In this document: piece by piece, positions 17,226 to 26,393 of the stretch | Layout: each line of letters begins with the position of its first letter | Numbering within the stretch: position 1 is the stretch's first letter | From: CAVZAB01 sp963773155 | Lineage (GTDB): Bacteria; Pseudomonadota; Alphaproteobacteria; Rhizobiales; Beijerinckiaceae | Direction of reading: 5' to 3' | DNA: 64,000 nt | Assembly (NCBI GenBank): GCA_963773155.1 | Contig: CAVZAB010000010.1 | Span: forward strand, 1 to 64,000 | Translations under genes and position numbers: made by a program | The notes under the pieces: generated by a model | The model's database searches: none | What the model was told of the DNA's origin: nothing | The model's input: only the letters and a program-made list of their open reading frames with translations

Positions 17226-17242
17226 GTTAGAATAATTCTAAC
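17226..17242. promoter_or_regulatory. Irr box / iron control element
   Basis: GTTAGAATAATTCTAAC is a perfect 17-bp palindrome. The core TTAGAA-N3-TTCTAA equals the published alphaproteobacterial ICE consensus for the haem-responsive regulator Irr, lacking only the outermost T/A pair. It lies in the divergent gap between the suf operon (start 17099, minus) and the alpha/beta hydrolase gene (start 17344, plus). Irr control of suf operons is known in rhizobia, so iron-dependent regulation of this operon is a strong inference. Confidence 0.85.
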
Positions 17243-17343
17243 GCCATTCTGGGGCGTTGCCCAACAACCGTCAAGGGTTGCAAGCCAATTGCGATGGGTT
17301 CGGGGAGAAAAGAAGTCCGCGGCGCCATTTCCATGGAGACAGA

Positions 17344-18027
17344 ATGCCTGAGGTAATCTTTACCGGCCCGGCCGGGCGGCTCGAAGGGCGATTCCATCCA
17401 GCCAAGCAGCGCGGCTCGCCGATCGCGATCATTCTGCATCCGCATCCCCAATTCGGCGGGACGATGAACAATCAGATCGTCTATAATCTCTATTATGCCT
17501 TTGCTGAGCGCGGCTTTTCGGTGCTGCGTTTCAATTTTCGCGGGGTCGGCCGCAGCCAGGGCAATTTCGATCACGGCCAGGGCGAGTTGTCGGACGCTGC
17601 TGCCGCGCTGGACTGGGTCCAAACGATCAATCCGGAGGCGCGGGCCTGCTGGATCGCCGGCGTCTCATTCGGCGCTTGGATCGGCATGCAATTGCTGATG
17701 CGGCGCCCGGAAATCGAGGGTTTCATATCGATTGCCCCGCCGGCCAATCGATTCGATTTTTCGTTCCTTGCTCCCTGCCCGTCCTCGGGTCTGTTCGTGC
17801 ACGGCGATCAAGATCGGGTCGCGCCCCTCAAGGAGGTGATGGGCCTGATCGAAAAGCTCAAGACTCAAAAGGGCATCATGATCGAGCACGCGGTCATTGC
17901 TGGGGCCAACCATTTCTTCGAGAATTGCGGGGAAGATCTTATCGGGGAAGTCGGCACCTATCTCGATAGGAGGCTCGGTCAACCGGCCCGGGTTCCGGTC
18001 TCGGCCAAGCGCGGGCGTACCTCATAG
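17344..18027 (+). CDS. Alpha/beta hydrolase
   Basis: A 227-residue cytoplasmic serine hydrolase of unknown substrate. The early HPHPQFGG oxyanion-hole motif, the nucleophile elbow GVSFGAW, the acid in HGDQDRV and the base in GANHFF form the expected triad. The ATG at 17344 follows GGAG by 6 bases; the longer frame back to 17257 lacks the family N-terminus. It is divergent from the suf operon and shares its upstream region, including the Irr box. The 220 bases after it, up to tyrS, hold nothing I recognise. Confidence 0.88.
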   Translation: MPEVIFTGPAGRLEGRFHPAKQRGSPIAIILHPHPQFGGTMNNQIVYNLYYAFAERGFSVLRFNFRGVGRSQGNFDHGQGELSDAAAALDWVQTINPEARACWIAGVSFGAWIGMQLLMRRPEIEGFISIAPPANRFDFSFLAPCPSSGLFVHGDQDRVAPLKEVMGLIEKLKTQKGIMIEHAVIAGANHFFENCGEDLIGEVGTYLDRRLGQPARVPVSAKRGRTS

Positions 18028-18247
18028 CCCCAAATAGGTGAGAAAAGGCGGCAGGGTCGAAGCGGACCTGTCGAAGCCCGTCAGTTCCGCTATGGGTGAC
18101 ATCGATGCCGTGCTTCGAGTTGCCGCGGATCAGGCCGATCGCGCCGAACTCTGCCTTGTCCTCTCCGACTAGGGCTCATCCCGGCTACAGCACAGTTGCC
18201 AGTCGCGCCGCTTGCCCGTAAAGAACGGCGCCAAGTCGAGGATGCCG

Positions 18248-19510
18248 ATGAGCGCTGCAACCCCGCCCAAATCTGACTTTTTGCAGGTTCTGACCGAGCG
18301 CGGCTATGTCCAGGATTGCTCGGACCTCTCCGGTCTCGACGCTTTAGCCCAGTCCGGCGGGCTTGCCGCCTATATCGGGTTTGACTGCACTGCCCCTTCG
18401 CTGCATGTCGGCAGCCTGATCCAGATCATGCTGCTCTACTGGCTGCAGCAGACCGGCGGCCGGCCGGTGCCGCTGATGGGGGGCGGGACGACCCGGGTCG
18501 GCGACCCTTCCGGCAAAGACGAGACACGCCGGCTCTTGAGCCTGGAGCAGATCGAGGCCAATAAGCAGGGGATCCGGCAAGTTTTCGGCCGGTTCCTGCG
18601 GTTTGGCGACGGCCCGAACGATGCGATAATGCCCGATAATGCCGAATGGTTGAGCCAGCTCAACTATATCGACTTCCTGCGCGACGTCGGCCGGCATTTT
18701 TCGATTAATCGCATGCTGTCGATGGATTCGGTGAAGCTGCGGCTCGAGCGGGACCAGGAACTATCCTTCATCGAATTCAATTACATGTGCCTGCAAGCCT
18801 ATGATTTTGTCGAACTTCACCGCCGCTACGGCTGCCACGTGCAGATGGGCGGCTCGGATCAATGGGGCAATATTGTCGTTGGCATCGACCTCGGCCGCCG
18901 GATGGGCACCGGCCAGCTCTACGGTCTGACGACGCCGCTTTTGACCACCGCCTCCGGCGCGAAAATGGGCAAGACCGCTGCCGGCGCAATTTGGCTCAAC
19001 GCCGCCTTGATGTCCGCCTATGATTATTGGCAATTCTGGCGCAACACCGAGGACGCCGACGTCGGCCGGTTTTTGAAATTGTTCACGCTCCTGCCGCTCG
19101 CCGAAATCGACCGGCTGGCGAGGCTCGGCGGCGCCGAGATCAACGAAGCCAAAAAGATTCTGGCCAGCGCCGCGACGGCTCTCCTGCACGGGCCAGCCGA
19201 GGCGGCGGCGGCCGAGGCGACGGCCCGCAAGACTTTCGAGGCCGGCGAACTCGCCGAAACCCTGCCGACCGTCGAGATCGACGCGGCCGAGCTCGGTCAG
19301 GGGCTCGGCGTTCTGAGCGCCTTTGTCGCGGCCGGTCTGGCCGGCTCGAACGGCGAGGCGCGGCGGCAGGCGCAAGGTGGCGGTCTCCGGGTCAACGACC
19401 GCCCCGTCACCGACATTCGCGCGACGCTGACTGAAGCCGATCTCGGCACGGCCGGGGTAATCAAATTGTCGCTCGGGCGCAAGCGCCACATCCTGCTGCG
19501 GCCGCGCTGA
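18248..19510 (+). CDS. tyrS: Tyrosyl-tRNA synthetase
   Basis: Charges tRNA-Tyr. A class Ic synthetase of 420 residues: Rossmann catalytic domain with the HIGH-like SLHVGSL near residue 55 and the KMSKS-like AKMGKT near 238, the helical anticodon-binding domain, and a C-terminal S4 RNA-binding domain (GGLRVNDRPV). ATG at 18248 lies 6 bases after GAGG; GTG 18212 and ATG 18242 are less well placed. The tail meets the AsmA-like gene end to end with no spacer. Confidence 0.96.
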   Translation: MSAATPPKSDFLQVLTERGYVQDCSDLSGLDALAQSGGLAAYIGFDCTAPSLHVGSLIQIMLLYWLQQTGGRPVPLMGGGTTRVGDPSGKDETRRLLSLEQIEANKQGIRQVFGRFLRFGDGPNDAIMPDNAEWLSQLNYIDFLRDVGRHFSINRMLSMDSVKLRLERDQELSFIEFNYMCLQAYDFVELHRRYGCHVQMGGSDQWGNIVVGIDLGRRMGTGQLYGLTTPLLTTASGAKMGKTAAGAIWLNAALMSAYDYWQFWRNTEDADVGRFLKLFTLLPLAEIDRLARLGGAEINEAKKILASAATALLHGPAEAAAAEATARKTFEAGELAETLPTVEIDAAELGQGLGVLSAFVAAGLAGSNGEARRQAQGGGLRVNDRPVTDIRATLTEADLGTAGVIKLSLGRKRHILLRPR

Positions 19511-22500
19511 TTAGCGCACCACCGGCCCGGCGCTCTGGTCGCCGGGCGCCGGCTGCGCACTATGGACATTGGTGCCGTCGATCGCGCCGAAAATCTTGCG
19601 CAGGAACCCCGGCGCAATCGCCGACAGCGGGTTGAACAACAGGGTCGGCGCGCTGGCCGGGCCATTGATCCGGTAATTGACGGCAAACAGGCCTTCGTTC
19701 TTGCCGCCGCCAAGCAACATGCCGAAGACCGGGATCTTGGAGAACAGGTTATTGACCTGGTAGGCCGGCACGAATGTGCCGCCGAGATTGACCTTGTCCT
19801 GGCCGAAATCGACGCTCCCCTCGACGGTCGCGCCGACCTGGGGTCCCCACATCACGCCATCGCGCAAATCGATGCGGCTGCCGGCGCGCGCGAAGGCGAC
19901 GCTCAGCTTGGTGAACGGTACGGCGCTCGAATCGACTTTCTGCTGCGGGCCGCCAAACCGGTCGGCACTCTCGCTGCGCTCGGAAAACAGCCGGCGCATT
20001 GCCGGTTCGTCCTTGAGCACGAAATCGTGGATCTGCAGGCTGCCTTCGACATGCGCTTCGTCGGGATGCAGGCCCAGGCTGAGCGTGAGGTCGCCACTCT
20101 GCATGCGCCGGTAATAGTCGAGGAAGGCGAGCGCGGCACCAGCGTCGGCCGTGGCAATGGCAATTGTCGGGGTGCCGTCGCGCCGGCCGAAGCCGCCGGT
20201 GAGACTGGCCCGCGCAAAATGACCCGCCAGCTGCAGCTGCTGGATTTGGCCGGCCTGGCGTGTCAGCTTGAATTCGAAGCCCGATAGAACCTGGCCATTG
20301 TTTCCGGTGAGCTGGTTCGCCTTGACGTCGATGTCGATGTCCTTGCCCGGCGCATCCTTGCGGGGAGCTGCGGTGAGGCTTTGCAGGAACGGCCGAGCAT
20401 CGAAAGTCGTCGCGCGGGCGACCACTTTAAAGCCGTCGCCCGCGACGCCGGCCTCGACCTTCATGTCGTCGCCGGGCGACAACCGCGCCTGGGCGAATTT
20501 CGCCTGCACCAGATTGCCGTCCTGGTCGAGCTTAAGCGCGCCATGCAGTAAGATCGCGCCGCTCTCAAAAACGAAAGGATCGAGCACCAATCCGTCCGAT
20601 TGGGTGATTGACATCTGTGCCTTGGCCGGCCGGCCGGCCGGTTTGACCAGACCCGGCAGCAGTCCGTCCATGCCAGCCTTAGTGAGATCGAGTTCCAGCT
20701 GTGGGCGGGCGTCGGCGACATTGCCGAGCGGTAGACTGATCCGCGCGCTGACTGGCCCGCTCACCCCCGCAAAGCCACGTTTGGCCCGCGTTGCCTCGTC
20801 GAGAACCAGGCTGAGAACCGCCTCGCCCGGACCATTGGCACTGCGTTTCATTTCGAACGTCGCCGGCAGTCCGAGCAGGCGGCCCTCGCCCTTGGCCTTG
20901 AGCCCGGCCCGATCGACACTAAAGCTGAGGGTGCCGGCTTCGAGCCGCTCCGCCCCGACCAGCCGGTCGATCGACAGATTGCTGACATTGGCGCTGACTT
21001 TGACCGATGTATCCTGCGGCGCCGCAGGCTTGCCGAGCTTGAGATCGACGCCGAGATGGCCGTCGACCTGACCTTTGATCGACGCCGGTTCGGCCGGCAG
21101 GGCGGCATAGGGCTTGATGGCGTCGAGTGTCACCAATTCGGCAACCGTCTCCGCCGCGCCGGCAACATGGACCGATAGAGTGGCCGGCGCCGGCTTTTGG
21201 GCGGTATCAACGGTGAAAATCCCCTCGGACAGGCTGAGCCGGTGGCCACCCGAGAGCTCGAGCGCACCATGCGGGGCGACGAAGGTCGCGGCGCGGCCGC
21301 TGGCCTGTAGATTGCCCTCTAGCCCAATAACCGGCGGCAGACCCTTCAGCGTCGTCATCCGGCCCTCGGTCAACGTGAATTGCAGCCGCAGCGCATCGTC
21401 CGGCGGCGGCTTCTGCGCCCTGACGTCGGCAAGGGTCTTTTCGTCGAAGTCAAGGGCGAGCGACGCGTTGTCGATCATACCGCCATGGATATTGGCAAGA
21501 AACCAGGCGCGCAGATCGGCGACGATGAAACTCGGCCACAGCCGGATCGCGGTGACGAGTGGCATTCGCGATCCATGCATGTCGAGTCTCAGCTTCGCGC
21601 CGAGATCGGTCGTTGTTACGCCGCCGGCGATTACGATGCCGAGTTCCGGACCGGTGAGTTCGACGCGCTCGATCTCAAGGTGGCGCGCCGCCGGGTCGTA
21701 GGTCGCTGTGCCACGCATTCGACTGACAACAATCGGCTTTTCGCCCGGCCGCTCGGCCCCGAACCGGCCATCGTCACCGACAAAGGTCAATTGCCATGCG
21801 GTCTCGCTCGGTGCCGGTGGATTGAGCGTGCCGTTCAAAAGGAATTGGGTGTCGCCAGCCGCAATCTGCAGGCTGTCGATATTGATCCGCCGGGCCTCGG
21901 GATCAAAGCTCAAAGCACCATTGATCTCGTCGATCATGAAGGGCTCGTGATCTGGATCATCGAGCTGGATATAGCCAGCGCCAAGCAGAATTTTGGCACG
22001 TGCGCCGGTAAGCCTGCCTGCGGCCGAAAGGGACGCTGTGAGCTTACCCGAGATCGGCACGTCGGTATCGAGGCCGATATTGCGCAGGCCGGTCGCAATC
22101 AGCCATTCGTCGAGCGACAGATCGTGGAATTCGACCTCGACGTCGCGGGCGGCCGCCTGGCGGCCGTGCATCGTCGCCCGCATCGACCAATTGCCATTGG
22201 GGCCTGCAGCGCTCGTCGACAGGACGAGTTCGTCATCCTGCGGCCGATCGAACGCGAGGTCGACCCCCTCGAATGTTGTGCTGCGGCCGCTGGCCCGGTT
22301 GTCGATGACCAGCCGACCCTTGGCGACGCCAAGCCGCTCGAGTACCCCAAAGGTCGAGTCGGGATCGGCAGCCGCAGCGAAGAGAAAGCCGAGCATGGCC
22401 TCCAATTTCGCCACCGGCTGCTGGTCTTGTGCCGCCCCTTCGCCAGGCGCCGCCGCTGTCTTATCGCTGAGCGTCGTTGTCGGTTGATCGACCGGCGGTG

Positions 22501-23065
22501 CGACGACGGGCTGAGGCAGCGCGAGGGGCGACGGCGTGCCAGTTCCCGCCGAAACGGCCATGCTGCCGTCCGGCATGAGCGACAGCCGCAATTCGAGATT
22601 CTGCAGTTCGAGACGCTTTGGCATGACCCGGCCCGTCATCAGCGTCAGAGGATCGACCGACAGCGCAGCCTGCGGTGCCGCCAGAATGGTCCGCCCGGTC
22701 ACATCTTTCAAAACGATCCCGTCGACCTTGAGCACCGGCCCGTGTTCGCTGTCGGCAATATTCATGGCGCCCAGTTCGACCGCGAAATGTCCGCCGAGCC
22801 GCTCGGCCAGCGCCGCCTCGATCCGCTTGCCTAGGCCGCCAATCGGCAATGGCCCCTGCGCGAGGCGCAGCATCAGCAGACCGGCGCCAAACACGCCAAT
22901 TATAACCAAGGCGAAGGCGCCGCAGCAGGTTCTCAACAGCCAACGCGGCACGATCGGGCGTCGACGCCATTTGATGCACACGCCTGGCGGGCATGCGGCG
23001 GCGGCCCGGCCTTGCCAAAGGCGCATCCACACCGTGTCGGTCCGGCCTTCTTGCGCCTCGTTCAA
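19511..23065 (-). CDS. AsmA-like/DUF3971 envelope protein
   Basis: A very large (1184-residue) protein of the AsmA/YhdP class, which span the periplasm and are thought to move phospholipids towards the outer membrane. A basic N-terminus (KWRRRP) precedes one membrane anchor at about residues 43-68. The rest is a long repetitive beta-rich periplasmic region, ending with the AsmA-type C-terminal block (FSKIPVFGMLLGG near the end, then NPLSAIAPGFLRKIFG). The true start could be the Met at residue 13. Its role here is inferred from the family. Confidence 0.85.
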   Translation of the reverse strand: MNEAQEGRTDTVWMRLWQGRAAAACPPGVCIKWRRRPIVPRWLLRTCCGAFALVIIGVFGAGLLMLRLAQGPLPIGGLGKRIEAALAERLGGHFAVELGAMNIADSEHGPVLKVDGIVLKDVTGRTILAAPQAALSVDPLTLMTGRVMPKRLELQNLELRLSLMPDGSMAVSAGTGTPSPLALPQPVVAPPVDQPTTTLSDKTAAAPGEGAAQDQQPVAKLEAMLGFLFAAAADPDSTFGVLERLGVAKGRLVIDNRASGRSTTFEGVDLAFDRPQDDELVLSTSAAGPNGNWSMRATMHGRQAAARDVEVEFHDLSLDEWLIATGLRNIGLDTDVPISGKLTASLSAAGRLTGARAKILLGAGYIQLDDPDHEPFMIDEINGALSFDPEARRINIDSLQIAAGDTQFLLNGTLNPPAPSETAWQLTFVGDDGRFGAERPGEKPIVVSRMRGTATYDPAARHLEIERVELTGPELGIVIAGGVTTTDLGAKLRLDMHGSRMPLVTAIRLWPSFIVADLRAWFLANIHGGMIDNASLALDFDEKTLADVRAQKPPPDDALRLQFTLTEGRMTTLKGLPPVIGLEGNLQASGRAATFVAPHGALELSGGHRLSLSEGIFTVDTAQKPAPATLSVHVAGAAETVAELVTLDAIKPYAALPAEPASIKGQVDGHLGVDLKLGKPAAPQDTSVKVSANVSNLSIDRLVGAERLEAGTLSFSVDRAGLKAKGEGRLLGLPATFEMKRSANGPGEAVLSLVLDEATRAKRGFAGVSGPVSARISLPLGNVADARPQLELDLTKAGMDGLLPGLVKPAGRPAKAQMSITQSDGLVLDPFVFESGAILLHGALKLDQDGNLVQAKFAQARLSPGDDMKVEAGVAGDGFKVVARATTFDARPFLQSLTAAPRKDAPGKDIDIDVKANQLTGNNGQVLSGFEFKLTRQAGQIQQLQLAGHFARASLTGGFGRRDGTPTIAIATADAGAALAFLDYYRRMQSGDLTLSLGLHPDEAHVEGSLQIHDFVLKDEPAMRRLFSERSESADRFGGPQQKVDSSAVPFTKLSVAFARAGSRIDLRDGVMWGPQVGATVEGSVDFGQDKVNLGGTFVPAYQVNNLFSKIPVFGMLLGGGKNEGLFAVNYRINGPASAPTLLFNPLSAIAPGFLRKIFGAIDGTNVHSAQPAPGDQSAGPVVR

Positions 23066-23152
23066 TGCGGCGGCGACCTTTCCCTAGACGACCGAACGTG
23101 GGTCGCAGCCGAGCTCCGCGCTGGCCAATCCTGTGCCGGTAATTTCACTACG

Positions 23153-23167
23153 GTTCATTAAATGAAC
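23153..23167. promoter_or_regulatory. 15-bp palindrome GTTC-N7-GAAC upstream of bcp
   Basis: GTTCATTAAATGAAC is a perfect inverted repeat lying 89 bases before bcp and 88 bases before the divergent AsmA-like gene. The half-site GTTC with 7-base spacing recalls alphaproteobacterial LexA boxes, but those are direct repeats while this is inverted. It is probably an operator for an unidentified dimeric regulator. Confidence 0.5.
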
Positions 23168-23255
23168 TGGGTACACTTGGCCAGCGGCGATCCGTCGACG
23201 GTCCCACGGCGTAGACTCTCGCTGTGAACGCTTATTGAGACGAAAGGAAGGCACT

Positions 23256-23723
23256 ATGGCCAGTATGCCCGCAGTCGGCGACCCCGCCCCGAGTTTCGAA
23301 TTGCCCGCCGTCCAGGGCAAAGTGGCACTCAAGGCGCTCGCCGGCAAGAAGGTCGTCATCTATTTCTATCCCAAGGACGACACCTCAGGCTGCACAAAGG
23401 AAGCCATAGATTTCAATGGTTTGCGCGCAAGTTTTGGCAAGGCCAATACGGAAATTCTGGGAATTTCCGCGGATTCCCCGGCAAGCCATGAAAAATTCAA
23501 GAAAAAACACGATCTGAATCTGACCCTGCTCGCCGATGAGACCAGGGCTACCCTCGAGGCCTATGGCGTGTGGGTTGAGAAAAGCATGTACGGGCGCAAA
23601 TACATGGGGATCGAGCGGACAACTTTTCTGATCGATCCGAAAGGCAAGATCGCCCAGGTCTGGCACAAAGTGAAAGTGCCGGGGCATGCGGAAGAGGTGC
23701 TGAAGGCGGCCCAGGTGCTCTAA
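23256..23723 (+). CDS. bcp: Peroxiredoxin, Bcp/PrxQ family
   Basis: A 155-residue thiol peroxidase that reduces hydroperoxides. The peroxidatic cysteine lies in DDTSGCTKEA near residue 46. The usual PrxQ resolving cysteine five residues later is replaced by isoleucine (KEAIDF), and there is no other cysteine, so the enzyme must work by a 1-Cys mechanism with an external thiol. The ATG at 23256 follows AAGGAAGG. The frame back to 23235 is less likely. Confidence 0.93.
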   Translation: MASMPAVGDPAPSFELPAVQGKVALKALAGKKVVIYFYPKDDTSGCTKEAIDFNGLRASFGKANTEILGISADSPASHEKFKKKHDLNLTLLADETRATLEAYGVWVEKSMYGRKYMGIERTTFLIDPKGKIAQVWHKVKVPGHAEEVLKAAQVL

Positions 23724-23799
23724 GCGGTTCTTTGCAAAGCATTAACCCTAATCGTGTGTAACTGGACCTCAGCATCTTGCAAGGTGCGCGGAGTTCCAG

Positions 23800-25231
23800 A
23801 TGTCGGCGCGTGACAGCTTACCCAAGGCGCAGCTCCCCTCAAGTCACATATTCATCACCGTTGCCCAAGGTCCGGCAATGCGCACGTTTGCGCTTAGACC
23901 GCATCTCATCTATGCGCTGGCCGGCCTTGGCGCGCTTGCCGTCGTCTGGTTGTCGGCGGCCAGCGCCTTTGTCTTTTTCCACGCCGATCTGATCAATGCC
24001 TTGGTCCGCCGCCAGGCCGAGCTCCAATATGCCTATGAGGATCGAATCGCCGCGCTGCGCGTTCAGATCGATCGCGTCACCAGTCATCAGCTGCTCGACC
24101 AAGATAGTTTCGACGGCCGGATGAACCAGCTGATTTCCAGACAGGCACAATTGGAAAACCGCGCCGCCCTGATTGTTCAGCTTGCCGACCGGGCCGCGGC
24201 CCGCACTGAAGGCCCGCTCGCAGCAAGTGGCATTGCCGGCGAACCCGCCGGCCCACGCACGCCGCGCGGCCAGCCGAAGACGTCGCCGAACCCGCTCGCC
24301 GCGGAGGCCGAGCCGCGGCCTGCCCTGCCGGCATCCTTAAGCGGATTTGCACCGATCGAAGCGCCCCGACCCCCACCTGCCGACCGCCAAGCCGCGGCCC
24401 GAAGGGGTGGAGACAAGCCACGGCTTCGACGAGCCGATCGGGACCGCTCGCCCACCGCAGCCTGGCCCGAGCCCTACCGATTTGCATATCAGCGCTGCCG
24501 ATCCGCTCGCTCTAGGCGCCCGCCTGCAGATGGTCGATGGCGCCCTGAAGGCGGTCGAAGGCAGCCAATTGCAGGCGCTCGGCGCGATCGAGGCGCGCGC
24601 CCACCGCCGCGTAAGCCGGCTGCAACGCGTCCTTGCCGAGACCGGCCTATCGCCGGACCGGTTGATACCGCCGCCGTCGCGCCAGGGCGAGGCGAGCGGC
24701 GGGCCTTTCGTGCCGTTCAAAATCGACCCAGCCCGTTCGACCTTCGAGGCCGAGCTTGCCGCCCTGCAAAGTTCGGTTCTCGCCGCTGACCGTTTGACCC
24801 GAATAGTCGCCGCAACGCCTTTGCTGCGGCCGCTGTCGGTCAAGGCCGAGGTGACCTCCGGATTCGGTGGTCGGACCGATCCTTTCAACGGCAGAATGGC
24901 GATGCATACGGGCGTCGATTTTCGTGGCGACTATGCCGCATCGGTCCGCGCGACAGCGCCCGGCCGGGTCGTTTCGGCCGGCAGCAATGGCGGTTACGGG
25001 AAAATGGTCGAAATCGACCACGGCAACGGCCTGTCGACACGCTATGCCCATCTGTCGGCGATTGCAGTCGAGGAAGGTCAATGGGTATCGTCAGGTGCGA
25101 TTGTCGGCCAGCTCGGATCGACTGGTCGCTCGACCGGTCCGCATCTCCATTACGAAACGCGGATCGACGGCGAGGCGGTAGATCCGCAGCGCTTCTTGCG
25201 GGCCGGCGCGCGACTCGACAGCGAGGATTAG
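23800..25231 (+). CDS. M23 family metallopeptidase (frameshifted)
   Basis: A membrane-anchored peptidoglycan endopeptidase or LytM-like activator, about 476 residues. The basic N-terminus is followed by a transmembrane segment (about residues 35-65), a coiled-coil region, a proline-rich linker and a C-terminal LytM domain with HTGVDF and HLHYE zinc motifs. The frame breaks in the C5 run at 24370-24374; removing one C joins the two halves within the linker (PRP to HLPTAKPRP). GGAG precedes the ATG. The stop overlaps the prfB stop on the other strand by four bases. Confidence 0.88.
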
Positions 25232-26356
25232 TCGACGTCCTCGACCTCGACTTTGCGTCCGGTCAGCCGCTGGGCCAGCGAAGCCTCCATGAAATCGGTG
25301 AGGTCCCCGTCGAGAACCTCGGATGGCGTGCCTGACGTGAGGCCGGTGCGCAGGTCCTTGACGAGCTGATAGGGCTGCAGAACATAGGAGCGGATCTGGT
25401 GGCCCCAGCCGATGTCGGTTTTCGACGCCGCATCCGCATCGGCCTTTTCTTCGCGCTTCTTGAGTTCGAGCTCGTACAGGCGCGCCCGCAGCATCGACCA
25501 GGCCTGGGCGCGGTTCTTGTGCTGCGAGCGTTCCTGCTGGCTGGCGACCACGATGCCGGTCGGCAAATGGGTGATGCGGACCGCCGAATCAGTTTTGTTC
25601 ACGTGCTGGCCACCCGCGCCGGAGGCCCGATAGGTGTCGATTCGGCAATCGCTTTCCCGGACGTCGACCTCGATTCGCTCATCAACAACCGGATAGGCCC
25701 AGACGGATGCAAAGGACGTGTGGCGTCGGGCATTCGAATCGAACGGCGAAATTCGGACCAGACGATGAACCCCGGATTCGGTCTTCAGCCAGCCATAGGC
25801 GTTGCGGCCCTTGACGATCAGCGTCGCCGATTTGATTCCGGCCTCGTCGCCATCGGTCTCCTCGACGATTTCAACGCTGAACCGGCGGCGTTCGGCCCAG
25901 CGCATGTACATTCTAAGCAGCATCCGCGCCCAGTCGCAGCTTTCAGTGCCCCCAGCACCGGCGTGGACTTCGAGATAGGCATCGTTGCCGTCCGCCTCGC
26001 CCGACAGCATCGCAGCGCTTAGCAGGCTCTGCGCCTCGGTCCTCAACTGCCGCAATTGCGCGACAGCTTCCGCCTCGACCTTCTCGTCGCTCTCGGCTTC
26101 GGCCAATTCGACGAGGGTTACGCCATCATCGAGATCCCGCTCGAATTTGGCCAGGGCGCCGAGGCGGGTCTCGAGCTCGGTACGTTCGCGCATCACCTTT
26201 TGAGCGAGCTCGACGTCATTCCACAACAGCGGGTCTTCAGCCTTCTCGCTGAGTTCGGCTAGCCGCCTCGTCGCAGCATCGACGTCAAAGATGCCTCCTC
26301 AGCAGCGTCACCGACTGCTTGATATCATCAACGAGAGCCAAGGGTTCAGCGCGCAT
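25228..26356 (-). CDS. prfB: Peptide chain release factor 2 with programmed +1 frameshift
   Basis: RF2 ends translation at UGA and UAA. A 23-codon first frame from ATG 26356 (MRAEPLALVDDIKQ) ends in CTT-TGA at 26285-26290. Skipping one base continues as DVDAATRRLAEL into the 352-codon main frame, giving 375 residues, the normal RF2 length. The discriminator motif SPF (RISPFDS) and the catalytic GGQ (GAGGQHVNK) are intact. A caller ignoring recoding would start at about 26226. The stop overlaps that of the convergent M23 gene by four bases. Confidence 0.95.
26284..26299 (-). promoter_or_regulatory. prfB autoregulatory frameshift signal
   Basis: On the minus strand the sequence reads AGGAGG-CAT-CTT-TGA-C: an internal Shine-Dalgarno element three bases before the CUU slippery codon, then the UGA recognised by RF2 itself, then C, the weakest stop context. 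Spacing and bases match the E. coli prfB site. Low RF2 leaves the ribosome paused at UGA and favours the +1 shift. Confidence 0.95.
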
Positions 26357-26393
26357 GGGGTTCCACAGGTTCGAGTTTCGACGCGAAAACCGG

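Noticed and set aside
18091..18171. 26-codon frame between the hydrolase and tyrS
   Set aside because: Too short, without ribosome site or recognisable sequence.
21380..22834. 484-residue frame antisense to the AsmA-like gene
   Set aside because: Shadow of a real 1184-residue gene; no recognisable domain.
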